64,000 bases of DNA from assembly GCF_014650775.1 (NCBI RefSeq), contig NZ_BMVP01000016.1, positions 1 to 64,000 of the forward strand, written 5' to 3'. This DNA is from Streptomyces cirratus (lineage in GTDB: Bacteria > Actinomycetota > Actinomycetes > Streptomycetales > Streptomycetaceae). Positions 43,279-52,231 of this stretch are shown here, in pieces; the first letter of the stretch is position 1, and the number at the start of each line of letters is the position of its first letter. The notes beneath the pieces were generated by a model, which had not been told where the DNA came from, did not search any database, and saw only the letters and a program-made list of their open reading frames with translations. A program made the translations under genes and the position numbers.

Positions 43279-44412
43279 TTACGGCGCGACGGAGGCGTAG
43301 TCGGTGAAGCCGCTGGGGTCGTGGCGGCCGAAGCTGCCGTGCTCGAAGATGCCGTGGCCGGTGCGGCCGTCGAGAGTGAAGCGGGCGGAGTGGTCGGTGA
43401 CGCCGAAGGCGGCCATGGGGTGGGCGGCCGGGTCCGAGAGGTCGTAGACGCGGCGGTCGGTCCAGCCGCGGCCCTGCCAGGTGCCGTGCTGCCAGTCGGA
43501 GGCGGGCGGGTAGCCGGCGCCGACGGCGAGGGGGGAGGAGTTGAGGATCTCCACGCCCAGTTCGAGGGGTTTGCGCGCGGGGTCGGTGAGGTGGACGACG
43601 GCGCTCTCGGGGTGGCGGCTGCCGGGGCGGTAGCGGATGTCGGTGTGCGGCCAGCCCAGTTGCCCGTCTGCGAGGCCACTGCCGTCGGGGAAGACCTGGA
43701 CGGCTTCGCTGAGGGTCCGGTGGCCGTCCGCGTCCTCCTGGGTGATGACCATGAGGAAGCGGTCCTCGAAGCGAACGGGTATCCAGAGCCAGTGGAAGCC
43801 CTCGGGGCGGTACTCGTCGGCGCCGCGGCCGCCGTCCTCGCCGGGGACGGGCCGCACGCCCCAGCTGCGGTCCCGGGTGCCGGTCCAGGCACCGGGGGTG
43901 GGGGTGAGCTCCTCGCCGTCGGCGCGGATGGTGCCGGTGACGTTGCCGGCCTGGACGAAGCGGCGGCCCTCCAGCACGAGGCGGTCACCGCGCCGCTGGA
44001 TGTGGTGCGGTTCCCAGACGGCGGGGAACTCGGCGGTCCAGGTGATGTCGTAGGAAAGGCCCCGAGGGTCGGCGGGGTCGGCGTCGCAGTGGAGGGTGAT
44101 CCGCCTGAGGGGTTCGTCGACGGTGATGCGGAGGGGGCCGACGGAGAGGTTCATGCGGTCGTCGGTGAGGGCGTCGGAGGCGCGGACGGCGAGGAGTTCG
44201 TCGCCGAGGCGCAAGGTGGCGTAGGCGTCGATGACGCCGGCGTTGGGGTAGACGCCGAGCCCGAGGATGAGGACGGCGCGGCCGGCGTGGTCGAAGACGT
44301 GGAAGATGCAGCGGTCATAGGCGTTGCGGTCGCCGCTGACGAGGTGCTTCATCGACAGCGGTGCCTGGTGGATGGGGTACTCGTCCAGGGCGACGGGCCG
44401 GTCGGCGGGCAT
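43279..44412 (-). CDS. CrtC-like/DUF7064-type lipid-modification protein
   Basis: A 377-residue soluble protein resembling the hydroxyneurosporene-synthase-like (CrtC/AttH-like) beta-rich fold seen in actinobacterial proteins of unknown enzymatic role. Motifs include ILGLGVYPNAGVIDAYATLRLG, SWGVRP, GFHWLWIPVRFEDRFLMV and a C-terminal HGIFEHGSFGRHDPSGFTDYA. GGAGG precedes the ATG at 44412. It lies upstream of the phosphotransferase gene in the same orientation. A palindromic operator sits about 40 bp before it. No catalytic residues can be named. Confidence 0.75.
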   Translation of the reverse strand: MPADRPVALDEYPIHQAPLSMKHLVSGDRNAYDRCIFHVFDHAGRAVLILGLGVYPNAGVIDAYATLRLGDELLAVRASDALTDDRMNLSVGPLRITVDEPLRRITLHCDADPADPRGLSYDITWTAEFPAVWEPHHIQRRGDRLVLEGRRFVQAGNVTGTIRADGEELTPTPGAWTGTRDRSWGVRPVPGEDGGRGADEYRPEGFHWLWIPVRFEDRFLMVITQEDADGHRTLSEAVQVFPDGSGLADGQLGWPHTDIRYRPGSRHPESAVVHLTDPARKPLELGVEILNSSPLAVGAGYPPASDWQHGTWQGRGWTDRRVYDLSDPAAHPMAAFGVTDHSARFTLDGRTGHGIFEHGSFGRHDPSGFTDYASVAP

Positions 44413-44452
44413 GGCGAACCTCCTGCGTACGGGCGGGCTCCGCGGGCGGATA

Positions 44453-44465
44453 TGACGGTACGTCA
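44453..44465. promoter_or_regulatory. Palindrome TGACGGTACGTCA (TetR-type operator)
   Basis: A 13-bp perfect palindrome with core TGACG-N3-CGTCA, 41 bp before the start of the CrtC-like gene, where a promoter is expected. The same core is found at 9923-9935 before the DUF35/thiolase pair. Confidence 0.6.
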
Positions 44466-44935
44466 GAAGCCGTGACGGGGACCACCCTTTGTGGCACACC
44501 GTGACAACCCGAGAACCCGAGCCACCTGCCGGGCCGGGGGCGCCGCGCCGGTGCGCTTCGGTGGGCCGGGGACGACGGTGGCGGTGCCGGTAGCGGTGGC
44601 AGACGCGGATCACCGCGGTCGAGCCCGAGGCGGAAAACGGCCCGGCCTGCACGGCTTGGGCGTACCCCGGGCGGAGGCGGACCGGGTCACGCTGCCGCAC
44701 CCGAGGAGGGGCGTCCGGGCAGGCCTTGGCCCCTGTTCCGCCGCAGGCGGCGCGTGAGCCAGTGCGCACCGGATACCGCTGGGCCTACCTCGGCGGCGGT
44801 CGGCGGAGGCACTCGGCAACCAGCGCCCCTGCAGCCGAGGCCCGCCACAAGGGGGCCGTCGGTACGCGCACCCGCGCAGCGTGCTGACTCGGGCGCCCCC
44901 CGACCGGTGAACCGCGGCTACCGCCGGGGGCCCGT
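44466..44935. other. GC-rich intergenic region, no gene recognised
   Basis: About 470 bp between the palindrome and the tandem array. Long open frames exist in several frames but all are compositional. No RNA gene or promoter could be supported. Confidence 0.55.
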
Positions 44936-45955
44936 CGCCGGCAGCGGCCGGGCGGCCGCCGGCACCGCTCCCGCCCCTCGGTCCCGCCCGGGCGGAGCTG
45001 GGGGCGCTCCCCCCAGCGGTAGCCGGGTGGGCGGATCCGGGTCCGGTGGCGGCCGGGCGGGCGCCGGCACCGCTGCTACCCCTCGCCCCCGGGCGGCAGC
45101 AGCACTACGGGCCCCCGGGCCGGTGCGCACAGGGCGTCGACGCCGGTAGCGGCGGGCCGGGCCCCGGAGTCCTTTGTCGGCGCTCGGTCCGCCCGGGCGG
45201 AGTTGGGGGGCGCCCCCAGCGGTAGCCGGGTGGGCGGAGGCGGATCCGGATCCGGTGGCGGCCGGGCGGGCGCCGGCACCGCTGCTACCCCTCGCCCCCC
45301 GGGCGGCAGCAGCACCACGGGCCCCGGAGTCCTTTGTCGGCGCTCGGTCCGCCCGGGCGGAGCTGGGGGCGCTCCCCCCAGCGGTAGCCGGGTGGGCGGA
45401 GGCGGATCCGGATCCGGTGGCGGCCGGGCGGGCGCCGGCACCGCTGCTACCCCTCGTCCCCCGGGCGGCAGCAGCACCGCGGGCCCCCGGGCCGGCCGGA
45501 GAAGCCGCTCCCCGGGCGGGTGCGCACAGGGCGTCGACGCCGATGGCGGCGGGGGCCTTTGTCGCCGCTCGGTCCGGGCGGGCGGACCTGGGGGAGGCGC
45601 TCCCCCAGGCGGTAGCCGGGTGGGTGGAGGTGCCCGGTGGCGGCCGGCTGTCGCCCCTCCGTCCGCGCCGGCGGAGCCGGGGGCCGCTCCCCCCAGCGGT
45701 AGCCGGGCGGGGGTCGCGGAGTCGCGTTCGCACAGGGTGGACCCGGTGGCGGCCGGGCCGGGGGGCCGCCGTCGCCCCTCGGCCCCCGGCGGGTGGGCAC
45801 AGGGCGTCGATGCCGGTGGCGGCGGGCCGGACCGGGGCCTTTGTCGCCGCTCGGTCCGCCCGGGCGGAGCTGAGGGCGCTCCCCCAGCGGTAGCCGGGTG
45901 GGTGGAGGCGGGTCCGGATCCAGTGGCGGCCGGGCCGGGGCGGGGGGCCGCGTCG
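44936..45955. repeat. Tandem repeat array, about 160-bp unit
   Basis: The start TTTGTCG(G/C)CGCTCGGTCC recurs at 45173, 45333, 45558 and 45840, with a partial unit beginning near 44936. The copies at 45173 and 45333 are nearly identical over 160 bp; the later ones are longer and diverged. Each unit contains the palindrome CCGCCCGGGCGG, an inverted repeat CTGGGGG...CCCCCAG around CGCT, then AGCGGTAGCCGGGTGGG and GGTGGCGGCCGGGC. A 160-bp period is not a multiple of three, and different frames are open in different copies, so this is not a repeat protein gene. Confidence 0.9.
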
Positions 45956-46029
45956 TGTTCGGGCCCCCCGGGCGGAGCCGGGGTCCGGGGGCGGGTGGAG
46001 CCGGGGGTGGGGCCCGGCTCCGGGGCGGG

Positions 46030-47202
46030 TCAGCGGGATTCGGGGCCCGCCAGGTGGCGGGCGATGACCATGCGCTGGATCTGGTTGGTGCCCTCGACGA
46101 TCTGGAGGACCTTCGCCTCGCGCATCAGCCGCTCCACCGGGAAGTCCGCGGTGTACCCGTAGCCGCCGAGCACCTGGACCGCGTCCGTCGTCACCGCCAT
46201 CGCCGCGTCGGTGCAGAACAGCTTGGCCATCGCCGCCTGGCGGGAGAACGGCTTGCCGGCGTCCCGCAGCCGCGCCGCCGCCAGGTACAGGGCCCGGCCC
46301 GCCTCGATCTTCGTCGCCATGTCGGCCAGCATGAACCGCAGCCCCTGGAAGTCCGCGATGGGGTGCCCGAACTGCTTGCGGTCCAGCGCGTACGCGAGCG
46401 CCTCGTCCAGGGCCGCCTGCGCGACACCGATCGCGCAGGCGGCGATGCCAAGCCGGCCCGCGTCCAGCGCGGCGAGCGCGATGGTGAAGCCCTGGCCCTC
46501 CTCGCCGATCCGCCGCGAGTCGGGCACCCGGACCCCGTCGAAATGCAGCTGGGCCGTGGGCGAGCCCTTGAGGCCCATCTTCTTCTCCGGGACCGCCGCC
46601 GTCAGGCCCTCGGCGTCACCGGGAACCAGGAAGGCGGTGATCCCCTTGGGGCCCTCGACGCCGGTCCGGGCGAGCACGGTGTAGAAGTCCGCGACCCCGC
46701 CGTGGGTGATCCACGCCTTGGTGCCGGTGATCACCCAGCCGTCGCCGTCGCGCACCGCCTTGGTTCTCAGGGAGGCCGCGTCCGAGCCGGCGGCCGGCTC
46801 CGAGAGGCAGTACGCGCCGAGCAGGCCGCCGCCCAGCATCGCGGGCAGGTGGGCCGACTGCTGCTCCTTGGTGCCGTACCCGGCCAGGCCGTGGCAGGCC
46901 AGGGAGTGCACGCTGACGCCGAGGCCGACGGTCAGCCGGGCCGCCGCGAGCTCTTCCAGCACCTGGAGGTAGACCTCGTACGGCTGCTCGCCGCCGCCGA
47001 ACTCACCGTCGTAGGGGAGGCCGAGCAGCCCCGATTCCGACAGCAGGGCGAAGACCTCGCGGGGGAAACGGCCGGCGTCCTCCTCCTCGGCGGCCCGGGG
47101 GCGGATCTCCCGCTGCGCGATCTCTCGTACGAGCGCGAGCAGATCGCGGGACTCTTCGGTGGGCAGCTGACGTTCCACCGGCTGCGGGGCGCGGTCGTTC
47201 AT
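46030..47202 (-). CDS. Acyl-CoA dehydrogenase
   Basis: A 390-residue FAD-dependent acyl-CoA dehydrogenase. It has all three family domains. CLSEPAAGSDAASLRTKAV is the first signature, ITGTKAWITHGGVAD follows, and the catalytic Glu lies in LQIVEGTNQIQRMVIAR. It introduces the alpha-beta double bond in an acyl-CoA. I chose the ATG at 47202 because GGGAGGAG lies upstream; a start seven codons earlier is possible. The TetR gene lies 148 bp to the right on the same strand (upstream in transcription) and may regulate it. Confidence 0.93.
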   Translation of the reverse strand: MNDRAPQPVERQLPTEESRDLLALVREIAQREIRPRAAEEEDAGRFPREVFALLSESGLLGLPYDGEFGGGEQPYEVYLQVLEELAAARLTVGLGVSVHSLACHGLAGYGTKEQQSAHLPAMLGGGLLGAYCLSEPAAGSDAASLRTKAVRDGDGWVITGTKAWITHGGVADFYTVLARTGVEGPKGITAFLVPGDAEGLTAAVPEKKMGLKGSPTAQLHFDGVRVPDSRRIGEEGQGFTIALAALDAGRLGIAACAIGVAQAALDEALAYALDRKQFGHPIADFQGLRFMLADMATKIEAGRALYLAAARLRDAGKPFSRQAAMAKLFCTDAAMAVTTDAVQVLGGYGYTADFPVERLMREAKVLQIVEGTNQIQRMVIARHLAGPESR

Positions 47203-47349
47203 GGCGGCGCTCTCCTCCCTCATCGGGCACGGCGACGGCGCGTGAGGTGTGGGACGCGCCGCCGGGTCTCGGTGCTCTCACAGCCGATACTGCCCTCCCG
47301 GATCACGGAAGGGCCTGTTCAGCGGCTGCGGCGGCTTGAGTATGCCCGA

Positions 47350-48093
47350 TCAGGGGCTTCCCGTCACCGGTCGTTGATCACCAAGATCCCCGGCCGCGCC
47401 GGAGGTCTCCTCAAGTACGGGTGGAGCCGGGCACTCCGGCACAAATTCCTCGATCACCGTCAAAGTGGCACGTAGTTGTCGCACCAGCAGCGCCGCCAGT
47501 CCGGCGCGGCCGGGCAGGCCCACGACGTCCTGCGCCGCGAGAGCGCCGATCCATTCCAGGGTGGTCCCCTCGACCCCGGAGAGCCAGCCGACGAGGGCCA
47601 GGCGGGCGACCGGCGGGACGGCCCGGCGCCCGTACGCCCCCTCGGCGATGGTGGCCACCAGTTCCTCGCGCACCGCATCGCGAATGGCCAGCACTTCGGC
47701 GTCCGACCCGACGCCGCCCGTGACGATGGTGCGGTACGCGGCCTGGTGGTGTTCGGCGTAGTGGAGGTAGCCGTCGATGGTCCGGCGGGCGCGCTCGGCG
47801 CCGGTCAGTTCGGTGTCCGCGCCGGCGCGGGCGACGAGTTCGGCCACCGAGTCCTCGACGATGGCGAGGTAGTAGCCGCGCTTGCTCTTGAAGTAGTAGT
47901 AGATCAACCCCTTGGCGACGCCCGCCTGTTTGGCGATGTCGTCCATGGACAGCGCGTCGTACGAGGTGTCGGCGAACAACTTGCGCCCGATGGCTATGAG
48001 TTCGGCCCTGCGGACCTGCGAACGGCCGGTCGCTCCGGGCTGTCGGCCGCGCCCCTGGCCCTGTCCCTGACCGCGCTGTTGACTATTGTTCAA
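47350..48093 (-). CDS. TetR family transcriptional regulator
   Basis: A 247-residue regulator. After a Gln/Gly/Arg-rich N-terminus, the TetR helix-turn-helix runs from about residue 27 (RRAELIAIGRKLFADTSYDALSMDDIAKQAGVAKGLIYYYFKSKRGYY). A helical ligand-binding domain follows. The TTG at 48093 (LNNSQQRGQ) is my best start but has no strong ribosome site. It is divergent from the DUF6230 gene (99-bp gap) and upstream of the acyl-CoA dehydrogenase. Acyl-CoA is the commonest ligand for regulators in this setting. Confidence 0.88.
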   Translation of the reverse strand: MNNSQQRGQGQGQGRGRQPGATGRSQVRRAELIAIGRKLFADTSYDALSMDDIAKQAGVAKGLIYYYFKSKRGYYLAIVEDSVAELVARAGADTELTGAERARRTIDGYLHYAEHHQAAYRTIVTGGVGSDAEVLAIRDAVREELVATIAEGAYGRRAVPPVARLALVGWLSGVEGTTLEWIGALAAQDVVGLPGRAGLAALLVRQLRATLTVIEEFVPECPAPPVLEETSGAAGDLGDQRPVTGSP

Positions 48094-48192
48094 ATTCGGC
48101 CCCAGCCTCGAACTCCCACAGGACGCCCGCAGTATGGCAGACCTGTCTCTTGCACTTCCCCTGCGCACGGACGACGTACGGGAGGCACTTCC

Positions 48193-48801
48193 ATGAGCTC
48201 GAACGACAGGCCCGAGGGCCGGGTCGACTGGCGCAAGACGGCGGCCGTGGCGCTGCCCGCGGTCCTCGCCATCGGGGTGATGGCGACGGTCATGGCCCAG
48301 GGCGCGCTGGCCGCGTCCTTCGCCGTATCGGGGACCGGCTTCCAGGTTTCCTCCTCCAAGTTGAGCAGCAAGGGCCTCGCCTCCTACGTCCAGACGGACC
48401 GGTCGGCGGACGGCAAGGGGCACCCGGTGGCGCTGCTCGGGATCGGGGAGGCGACACTGTCCGACATCTGCCAGGCCGCCCGGGTGGAGACCCCGCTGGG
48501 CACGGTGGTCTTCAAGCTGACCGCCGGCGGGCAGGCCGGGCAGGTGACCGCCAGCAACCTCGTCATCGACGGCGAGGACCTCGACGGTGACGCGACCTTC
48601 GGCACGGCCCGGATCGGCCGGGACCCCTCCACCCTCGACCAGGTCGACGGGGTCAGGGGCGAGCCGGGCAAGTTCGGGCTCCAGGCGGGGAACATCGAGG
48701 TGCTGGACGTGAAGTCGCACGCCTGGTCCGCCACGGGCGGCAACTTCCGGCTCAAGGGCATGCGGCTGAACGTCAGCCTGGACGGCGAGCAGTGCTTCTA
48801 G
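48193..48801 (+). CDS. DUF6230 family protein
   Basis: A 202-residue protein with a hydrophobic segment near the N-terminus (TAAVALPAVLAIGVMATVMAQGALAASFAVSG, residues 16-47) that acts as a signal anchor or signal peptide. A beta-rich exported domain follows (SGTGFQVSSSKLSSKGLASYVQ onward) with two cysteines (DICQAA and EQCF). GGGAGGCA precedes the ATG. Its 3' end overlaps the following DUF6114 gene by 10 bp, the normal pairing of these two families in Streptomyces. Function is unknown. Confidence 0.88.
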   Translation: MSSNDRPEGRVDWRKTAAVALPAVLAIGVMATVMAQGALAASFAVSGTGFQVSSSKLSSKGLASYVQTDRSADGKGHPVALLGIGEATLSDICQAARVETPLGTVVFKLTAGGQAGQVTASNLVIDGEDLDGDATFGTARIGRDPSTLDQVDGVRGEPGKFGLQAGNIEVLDVKSHAWSATGGNFRLKGMRLNVSLDGEQCF

Positions 48802-49708
48802 CCAAGGGGCTGCCGCTGCCCGGCCCCCGGCGGCGGCTGCGGGCCTGGCGCCGGACCCGGCCGTTCTGGGGCGGGCTGCTGGTGCTGCTGGGCGGGACCG
48901 AACTGCTGCTGGTCCCGCTCTCTCCGCTGACGGTGCTGGTCAGCCTCGGTCTGGGCGGGGTCGCGGCGATCGGGATCGGGGCGGCGCTGGTCGTGGCGGC
49001 CCTGTTCCTGTGGTTCCTGCCCCGGACGAGGGCGTACGTGTCCGTTCACGCCCTGCTGCTGTCGGTGCTGTCCTTCGTGGCGACCAACCTCGGGGGCTTC
49101 CTGGTGGGGATGCTGCTCGGCGTCGCGGGCAGCGCGCCGGCCTTCGGCTGGACCCCGCGTCCGGAAGGGGGCGGCGATCGGGGTGGCGCGGCCCGCCTGG
49201 GGCGCGGCGCTCCGCGGGTCCTGGCCGCCGCACTGCCGGTGGCGCTGCCGGCGTCGCTGACGACCGGGGCGACGGCAACGCCCGCCAGGGCGGCGGCGCC
49301 GGTGACCGTGGCCAGGACTTCCCCGACGGTGACCACCTCGCTCTTCGCGCCCCAGGGCATCGCCCTCGCCGGGGTCACCGAGGTGGCACGGCCGACGGGC
49401 CCCGCAAGGTGCTGGTGCTGAGGATGACGGCCGCCTCGCTCAGCGACTACCGGCTGCGGACTCGGGACGGCCGGGACGAGTACGGGCTGGCCGCTTCGTC
49501 GCTGGAGCTGCGCGGCAACGTGACCTGTACCCGACCAGGTTCAGCGGGTGCATCGAGGGGCTGCTGTGCGTCACGTTCAGCCCCGAGGGCATGCCCGCTC
49601 CCCCCGGTCATCCCCCCGTTCGTCTTCATGACGCGGGTCAGCGCCGAGCAGGCGCTGGTCACCTCGGACGTGATCGTCACGGACGGGCTGCGGCTGGAGG
49701 CGTCGTGA
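48792..49708 (+). pseudogene. DUF6114 family membrane protein gene with three C-tract frameshifts
   Basis: The first frame (GTG at 48792) encodes about 209 residues with four hydrophobic segments (LLVLLGGTELLLVPLSPL to LSFVATNLGGFLVGMLLGVAG), then LFAPQGIALAGVTEVARPTG, and stops at 49421. Family-like sequence continues in other frames: KVLVLRMTAASLSDYRLRTRDG, then LYPTRFSGCIEGLLCVTFSPEGMPAPP, then VIPPFVFMTRVSAEQALVTSDVIV up to 49708. Joining them needs one C inserted near 49405, one inserted near 49527, and one removed near 49605. All three lie in C-runs. Either the gene is decaying or the assembly has homopolymer errors. Confidence 0.7.
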
Positions 49709-49732
49709 GCCCGGTGGGCCGGCGCGGGACGG

Positions 49733-49906
49733 TCAGAGCCAGCCGACCTGGGTGACGAACATGGCTACCACGACCACGAGCGTCCAGCCGAGGACGTGTT
49801 CCAGCCAGGCGGTGTCCCCGTCGGGGCCGCCGGTGCGGGCGCGGCGGCGCACGCGGGCGGCGAGGTCGGGGGCTGCGGCGGTGAGGGCGGAGGCGCGTGC
49901 GGTCAT
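49733..49906 (-). CDS. SCO1431-type small membrane protein
   Basis: A 57-residue protein with a basic N-terminus (MTARASALTAAAPDLAARVRRRARTGGPDGD) and one C-terminal transmembrane helix in WLEHVLGWTLVVVVAMFVTQVGWL. It matches in shape the small Streptomyces family that I know as SCO1431-type. I chose the ATG at 49906, where GGACGG sits a few bases upstream. An ATG 17 codons earlier is possible. It is convergent with the DUF6114 gene. Function is unknown. Confidence 0.7.
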   Translation of the reverse strand: MTARASALTAAAPDLAARVRRRARTGGPDGDTAWLEHVLGWTLVVVVAMFVTQVGWL

Positions 49907-50026
49907 GCCGTCCAATGTGGCAGCCTTCGCGGCTTTCGCGGTAGAGACGAACATCACGGGTGGCGCACCTCACGCCCGCCCCCGTCACCGGCCCCGGTGA
50001 CGCCCCCACCCGTCACGCCCCACGCG

Positions 50027-50057
50027 TCACGCCCGCCGCGGGAAGCGGCGGGCGTGA
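50027..50057. terminator. Hairpin after the SPW-repeat gene
   Basis: A perfect 13-bp stem (50027-50039 with 50045-50057), GGGAA loop, about 60 bp downstream of the leftward SPW-repeat gene stop. No T-run. Confidence 0.7.
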
Positions 50058-50115
50058 ACGGGATAGACGGACGGGACGGAACGGATACGGATGTCGTCCG
50101 GGCCGGCCGTCGCGG

Positions 50116-50562
50116 TCAAGCGCGGCGCATGCGTCCGGCGCCGCGGCGTTCCCGGCCGGCCATGGCGGCCATCGCCAGTGCCAGCAGGGTTCCGACGACG
50201 CCCGCTATGACGTTGCTGACCACCGAGCGGGTCGTGTCCACGTTGCCCGCGATGGCCCACGGGGCGATGATCGTCCAGACGGCGATGCCGACGGCGGTCC
50301 ACGCCATGGCGTGGGTGCGCTCGTACGCGGTTCCCAGACCGCCCATGCACAGGCAGTAGGCCAGGCCCGCGATGAGGTTGTTGACGGCCAGCGCGCTCAG
50401 CACGCTGAATCCGGCGATCCACGGCGACGCCGCGATGTAGAGGCCCGTGATGAGGGCCAGTGCCTCCACTGCCTGAGCGCGGGGTGTGCTGGTGACCTGC
50501 TCGAACCGCGTGCGCATCTCGGCGAGGTCGGGGTGGTGTTCGATGCTTGAGTGCGTGGTCAT
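50116..50562 (-). CDS. SPW-repeat membrane protein
   Basis: A 148-residue membrane protein with four predicted helices arranged as two repeats, each containing a Pro-Trp turn (AASPWIAGFS and IIAPWAIAGN), as in the SPW repeat family. The N-terminal 30 residues are soluble and polar. AGGAGG lies nine bases before the ATG. It may be stress related, as such genes often are in Streptomyces, but nothing here proves it. Confidence 0.85.
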   Translation of the reverse strand: MTTHSSIEHHPDLAEMRTRFEQVTSTPRAQAVEALALITGLYIAASPWIAGFSVLSALAVNNLIAGLAYCLCMGGLGTAYERTHAMAWTAVGIAVWTIIAPWAIAGNVDTTRSVVSNVIAGVVGTLLALAMAAMAGRERRGAGRMRRA

Positions 50563-50676
50563 GTCGGACTGCCTCCTGTTGAAGCTGCTCCTACACCCCC
50601 CTCTGCCCTTTATGTCCCACTTACAACCCATCCGGTGGCAATAAATCGGCGAGTGCACCGGCAGGTGCGCCGGACG

Positions 50677-52041
50677 TCAGATCACACCGACCGAGTGCAG
50701 GGCGGCGAGTTGTGCGACGCCCGGACGGGCGGGGACGTAGAGGTAGCAGATCCCGCCCGTCGCCTGGACCTCCTTGCCCGCGGCGTTGCGGCGCCGGGTG
50801 CGCAGCCAGACGTTCTCCCACTCGGTGCGCCGGTAGACCCGGCGTACGGCGGCGTCGTCCGCCGAGTTGGGGTCGTTGGCGATCACGTCCCCGGCCCCGG
50901 TGAAGCCGACGACGGTCATGATGTGGCCGGAGGTGCCGTATCCGGCCCCGGTGAGCTCCTCGGACAGGAAGGACTGCGAGGTGATGACCGGGATCCCGGC
51001 GCGGATCAGGGTTTCCAGGTCCGTGAGGGAGGCCAGCCGGGTCACCACCGCGGCCATGTCCCGGTAGGTGGAGGCGTAGGCGGCGTTGAAGGGCCAGTTG
51101 CCGCAGCCCTTGTAGGCGGAGTCGTACGTGGAGCGGGCGGCGTGGCAGACCTGCGGGTCGGAGTAGGAGGGGTCCACCCATGCCAGGTCCCCGGCGGTGG
51201 GCTTCCGGCCCCAGAACTCGATGGTCATCTGGGAGGACGTGGGGCTGCACCAGGCTTCGCCGCCGTTGTCGTACTGGGGGTACCGGCCGATGTGGATCTC
51301 CTGCGAGTAGCGCGGGACCTTGAGCTCGTGGGCCGTACCGGACGGCTTCGAAGGGGGCACGGTGAACCGGTCCGGGACGTCCGAGGCCATGGCTCCGGCC
51401 AGCCATACGGTGGGCCCCGTGGCGGCACCCGGCTTGCGGTGGAGGGTCAGGCGCAACTGCCAGTCCCGCAGCCGCAGGCCACTCGTCTTCGCGGGGGTGT
51501 CGACGGCCAGGGTGTCGGTCCAGACGGTGGTGCGGCCGTCGGTCTGGCCGTCGAGCGACGTGCGGCGGATGTCGCCCTCGCCGGAGGCCCAGCGGCCCAT
51601 CACGTACCAAGGGGTGGCCGTGCCGTCGCTGTAGGTGCCGCGCAGCTCGCACTGGATCCAGGTACCGGCGGGAGTGCGGGCGTTCCAGGAGGCGACGGCC
51701 TCGGTGGCGGGGACGGCGGAGCGGTGTACGGGGGAGGTCCAGGTGGCGTAGTCCCAGGCGGCCGTCCTGCCGGTGTGCGGGTCGGTGTAGTCGGTGCGGC
51801 CCGCCGGCGTCGCGATTTCCAGGCCTGGGCGGGTACCGGCGACGGCCTTGGTGCCGCGGTGGGTGCCGGCCTGCCAGTGGGAGTACGAGTACCAGAACCG
51901 GTTGTCGATCGTCGGCGCGGTGGCGCTGCGCCGGGGCACTGGCGGGGCGGCGGCCGAGGCCTTCCCACCGGGGACGGTGGCCACGGCGGCGGCCGCGAGC
52001 GCTGCGGCGAGCAGGGCCCTGCGCGGGGTGGGTGCGGTCAT
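50677..52041 (-). CDS. Secreted C39-like cysteine peptidase
   Basis: A 454-residue exported protein. Residues 1-31 form an Ala-rich signal peptide (twin Arg at 7-8, though not a strict Tat motif). A beta-rich region follows (about 40-250), then a papain-like C39 domain (about 255-430). The catalytic Cys is in GGEAWCSPTSSQM and the His in GTSGHIMTVVGFTG. No transporter or precursor peptide is adjacent, so a general extracellular peptidase role is more likely than bacteriocin maturation. The ATG at 52041 is supported by the clear signal peptide. Confidence 0.88.
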   Translation of the reverse strand: MTAPTPRRALLAAALAAAAVATVPGGKASAAAPPVPRRSATAPTIDNRFWYSYSHWQAGTHRGTKAVAGTRPGLEIATPAGRTDYTDPHTGRTAAWDYATWTSPVHRSAVPATEAVASWNARTPAGTWIQCELRGTYSDGTATPWYVMGRWASGEGDIRRTSLDGQTDGRTTVWTDTLAVDTPAKTSGLRLRDWQLRLTLHRKPGAATGPTVWLAGAMASDVPDRFTVPPSKPSGTAHELKVPRYSQEIHIGRYPQYDNGGEAWCSPTSSQMTIEFWGRKPTAGDLAWVDPSYSDPQVCHAARSTYDSAYKGCGNWPFNAAYASTYRDMAAVVTRLASLTDLETLIRAGIPVITSQSFLSEELTGAGYGTSGHIMTVVGFTGAGDVIANDPNSADDAAVRRVYRRTEWENVWLRTRRRNAAGKEVQATGGICYLYVPARPGVAQLAALHSVGVI

Positions 52042-52231
52042 GGTGGTGGCCCCCCTGGGGTCGGCACGGCGGGATCGGCTGTCCCACCCTCCCAGTTCCC
52101 ACGCGCGGGGTGACGGAAGCCGCGGACCCGTGTCGGACGCCCACGAAGCCCGGGCCCGCCGAGCCCCAGCCGCCGGCCGCGGGGGGGGTGGGGCCGGCGG
52201 GCGGCGGCTGGGGGCGGCATAGGGTGAGGGG

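Noticed and set aside
44936..45955. CRISPR array
   Set aside because: Units are 160 bp with no unique spacers and no cas genes nearby.
45203..46162. Possible repeat protein encoded by the 160-bp array
   Set aside because: The period is not a multiple of three, frames switch between copies, there is no ribosome site, and the sequence is only Gly/Pro/Arg/Ala.
50677..52041. Bacteriocin-processing peptidase
   Set aside because: The C39-like domain is alone, secreted, and not fused to an ABC transporter; no precursor peptide is next to it.
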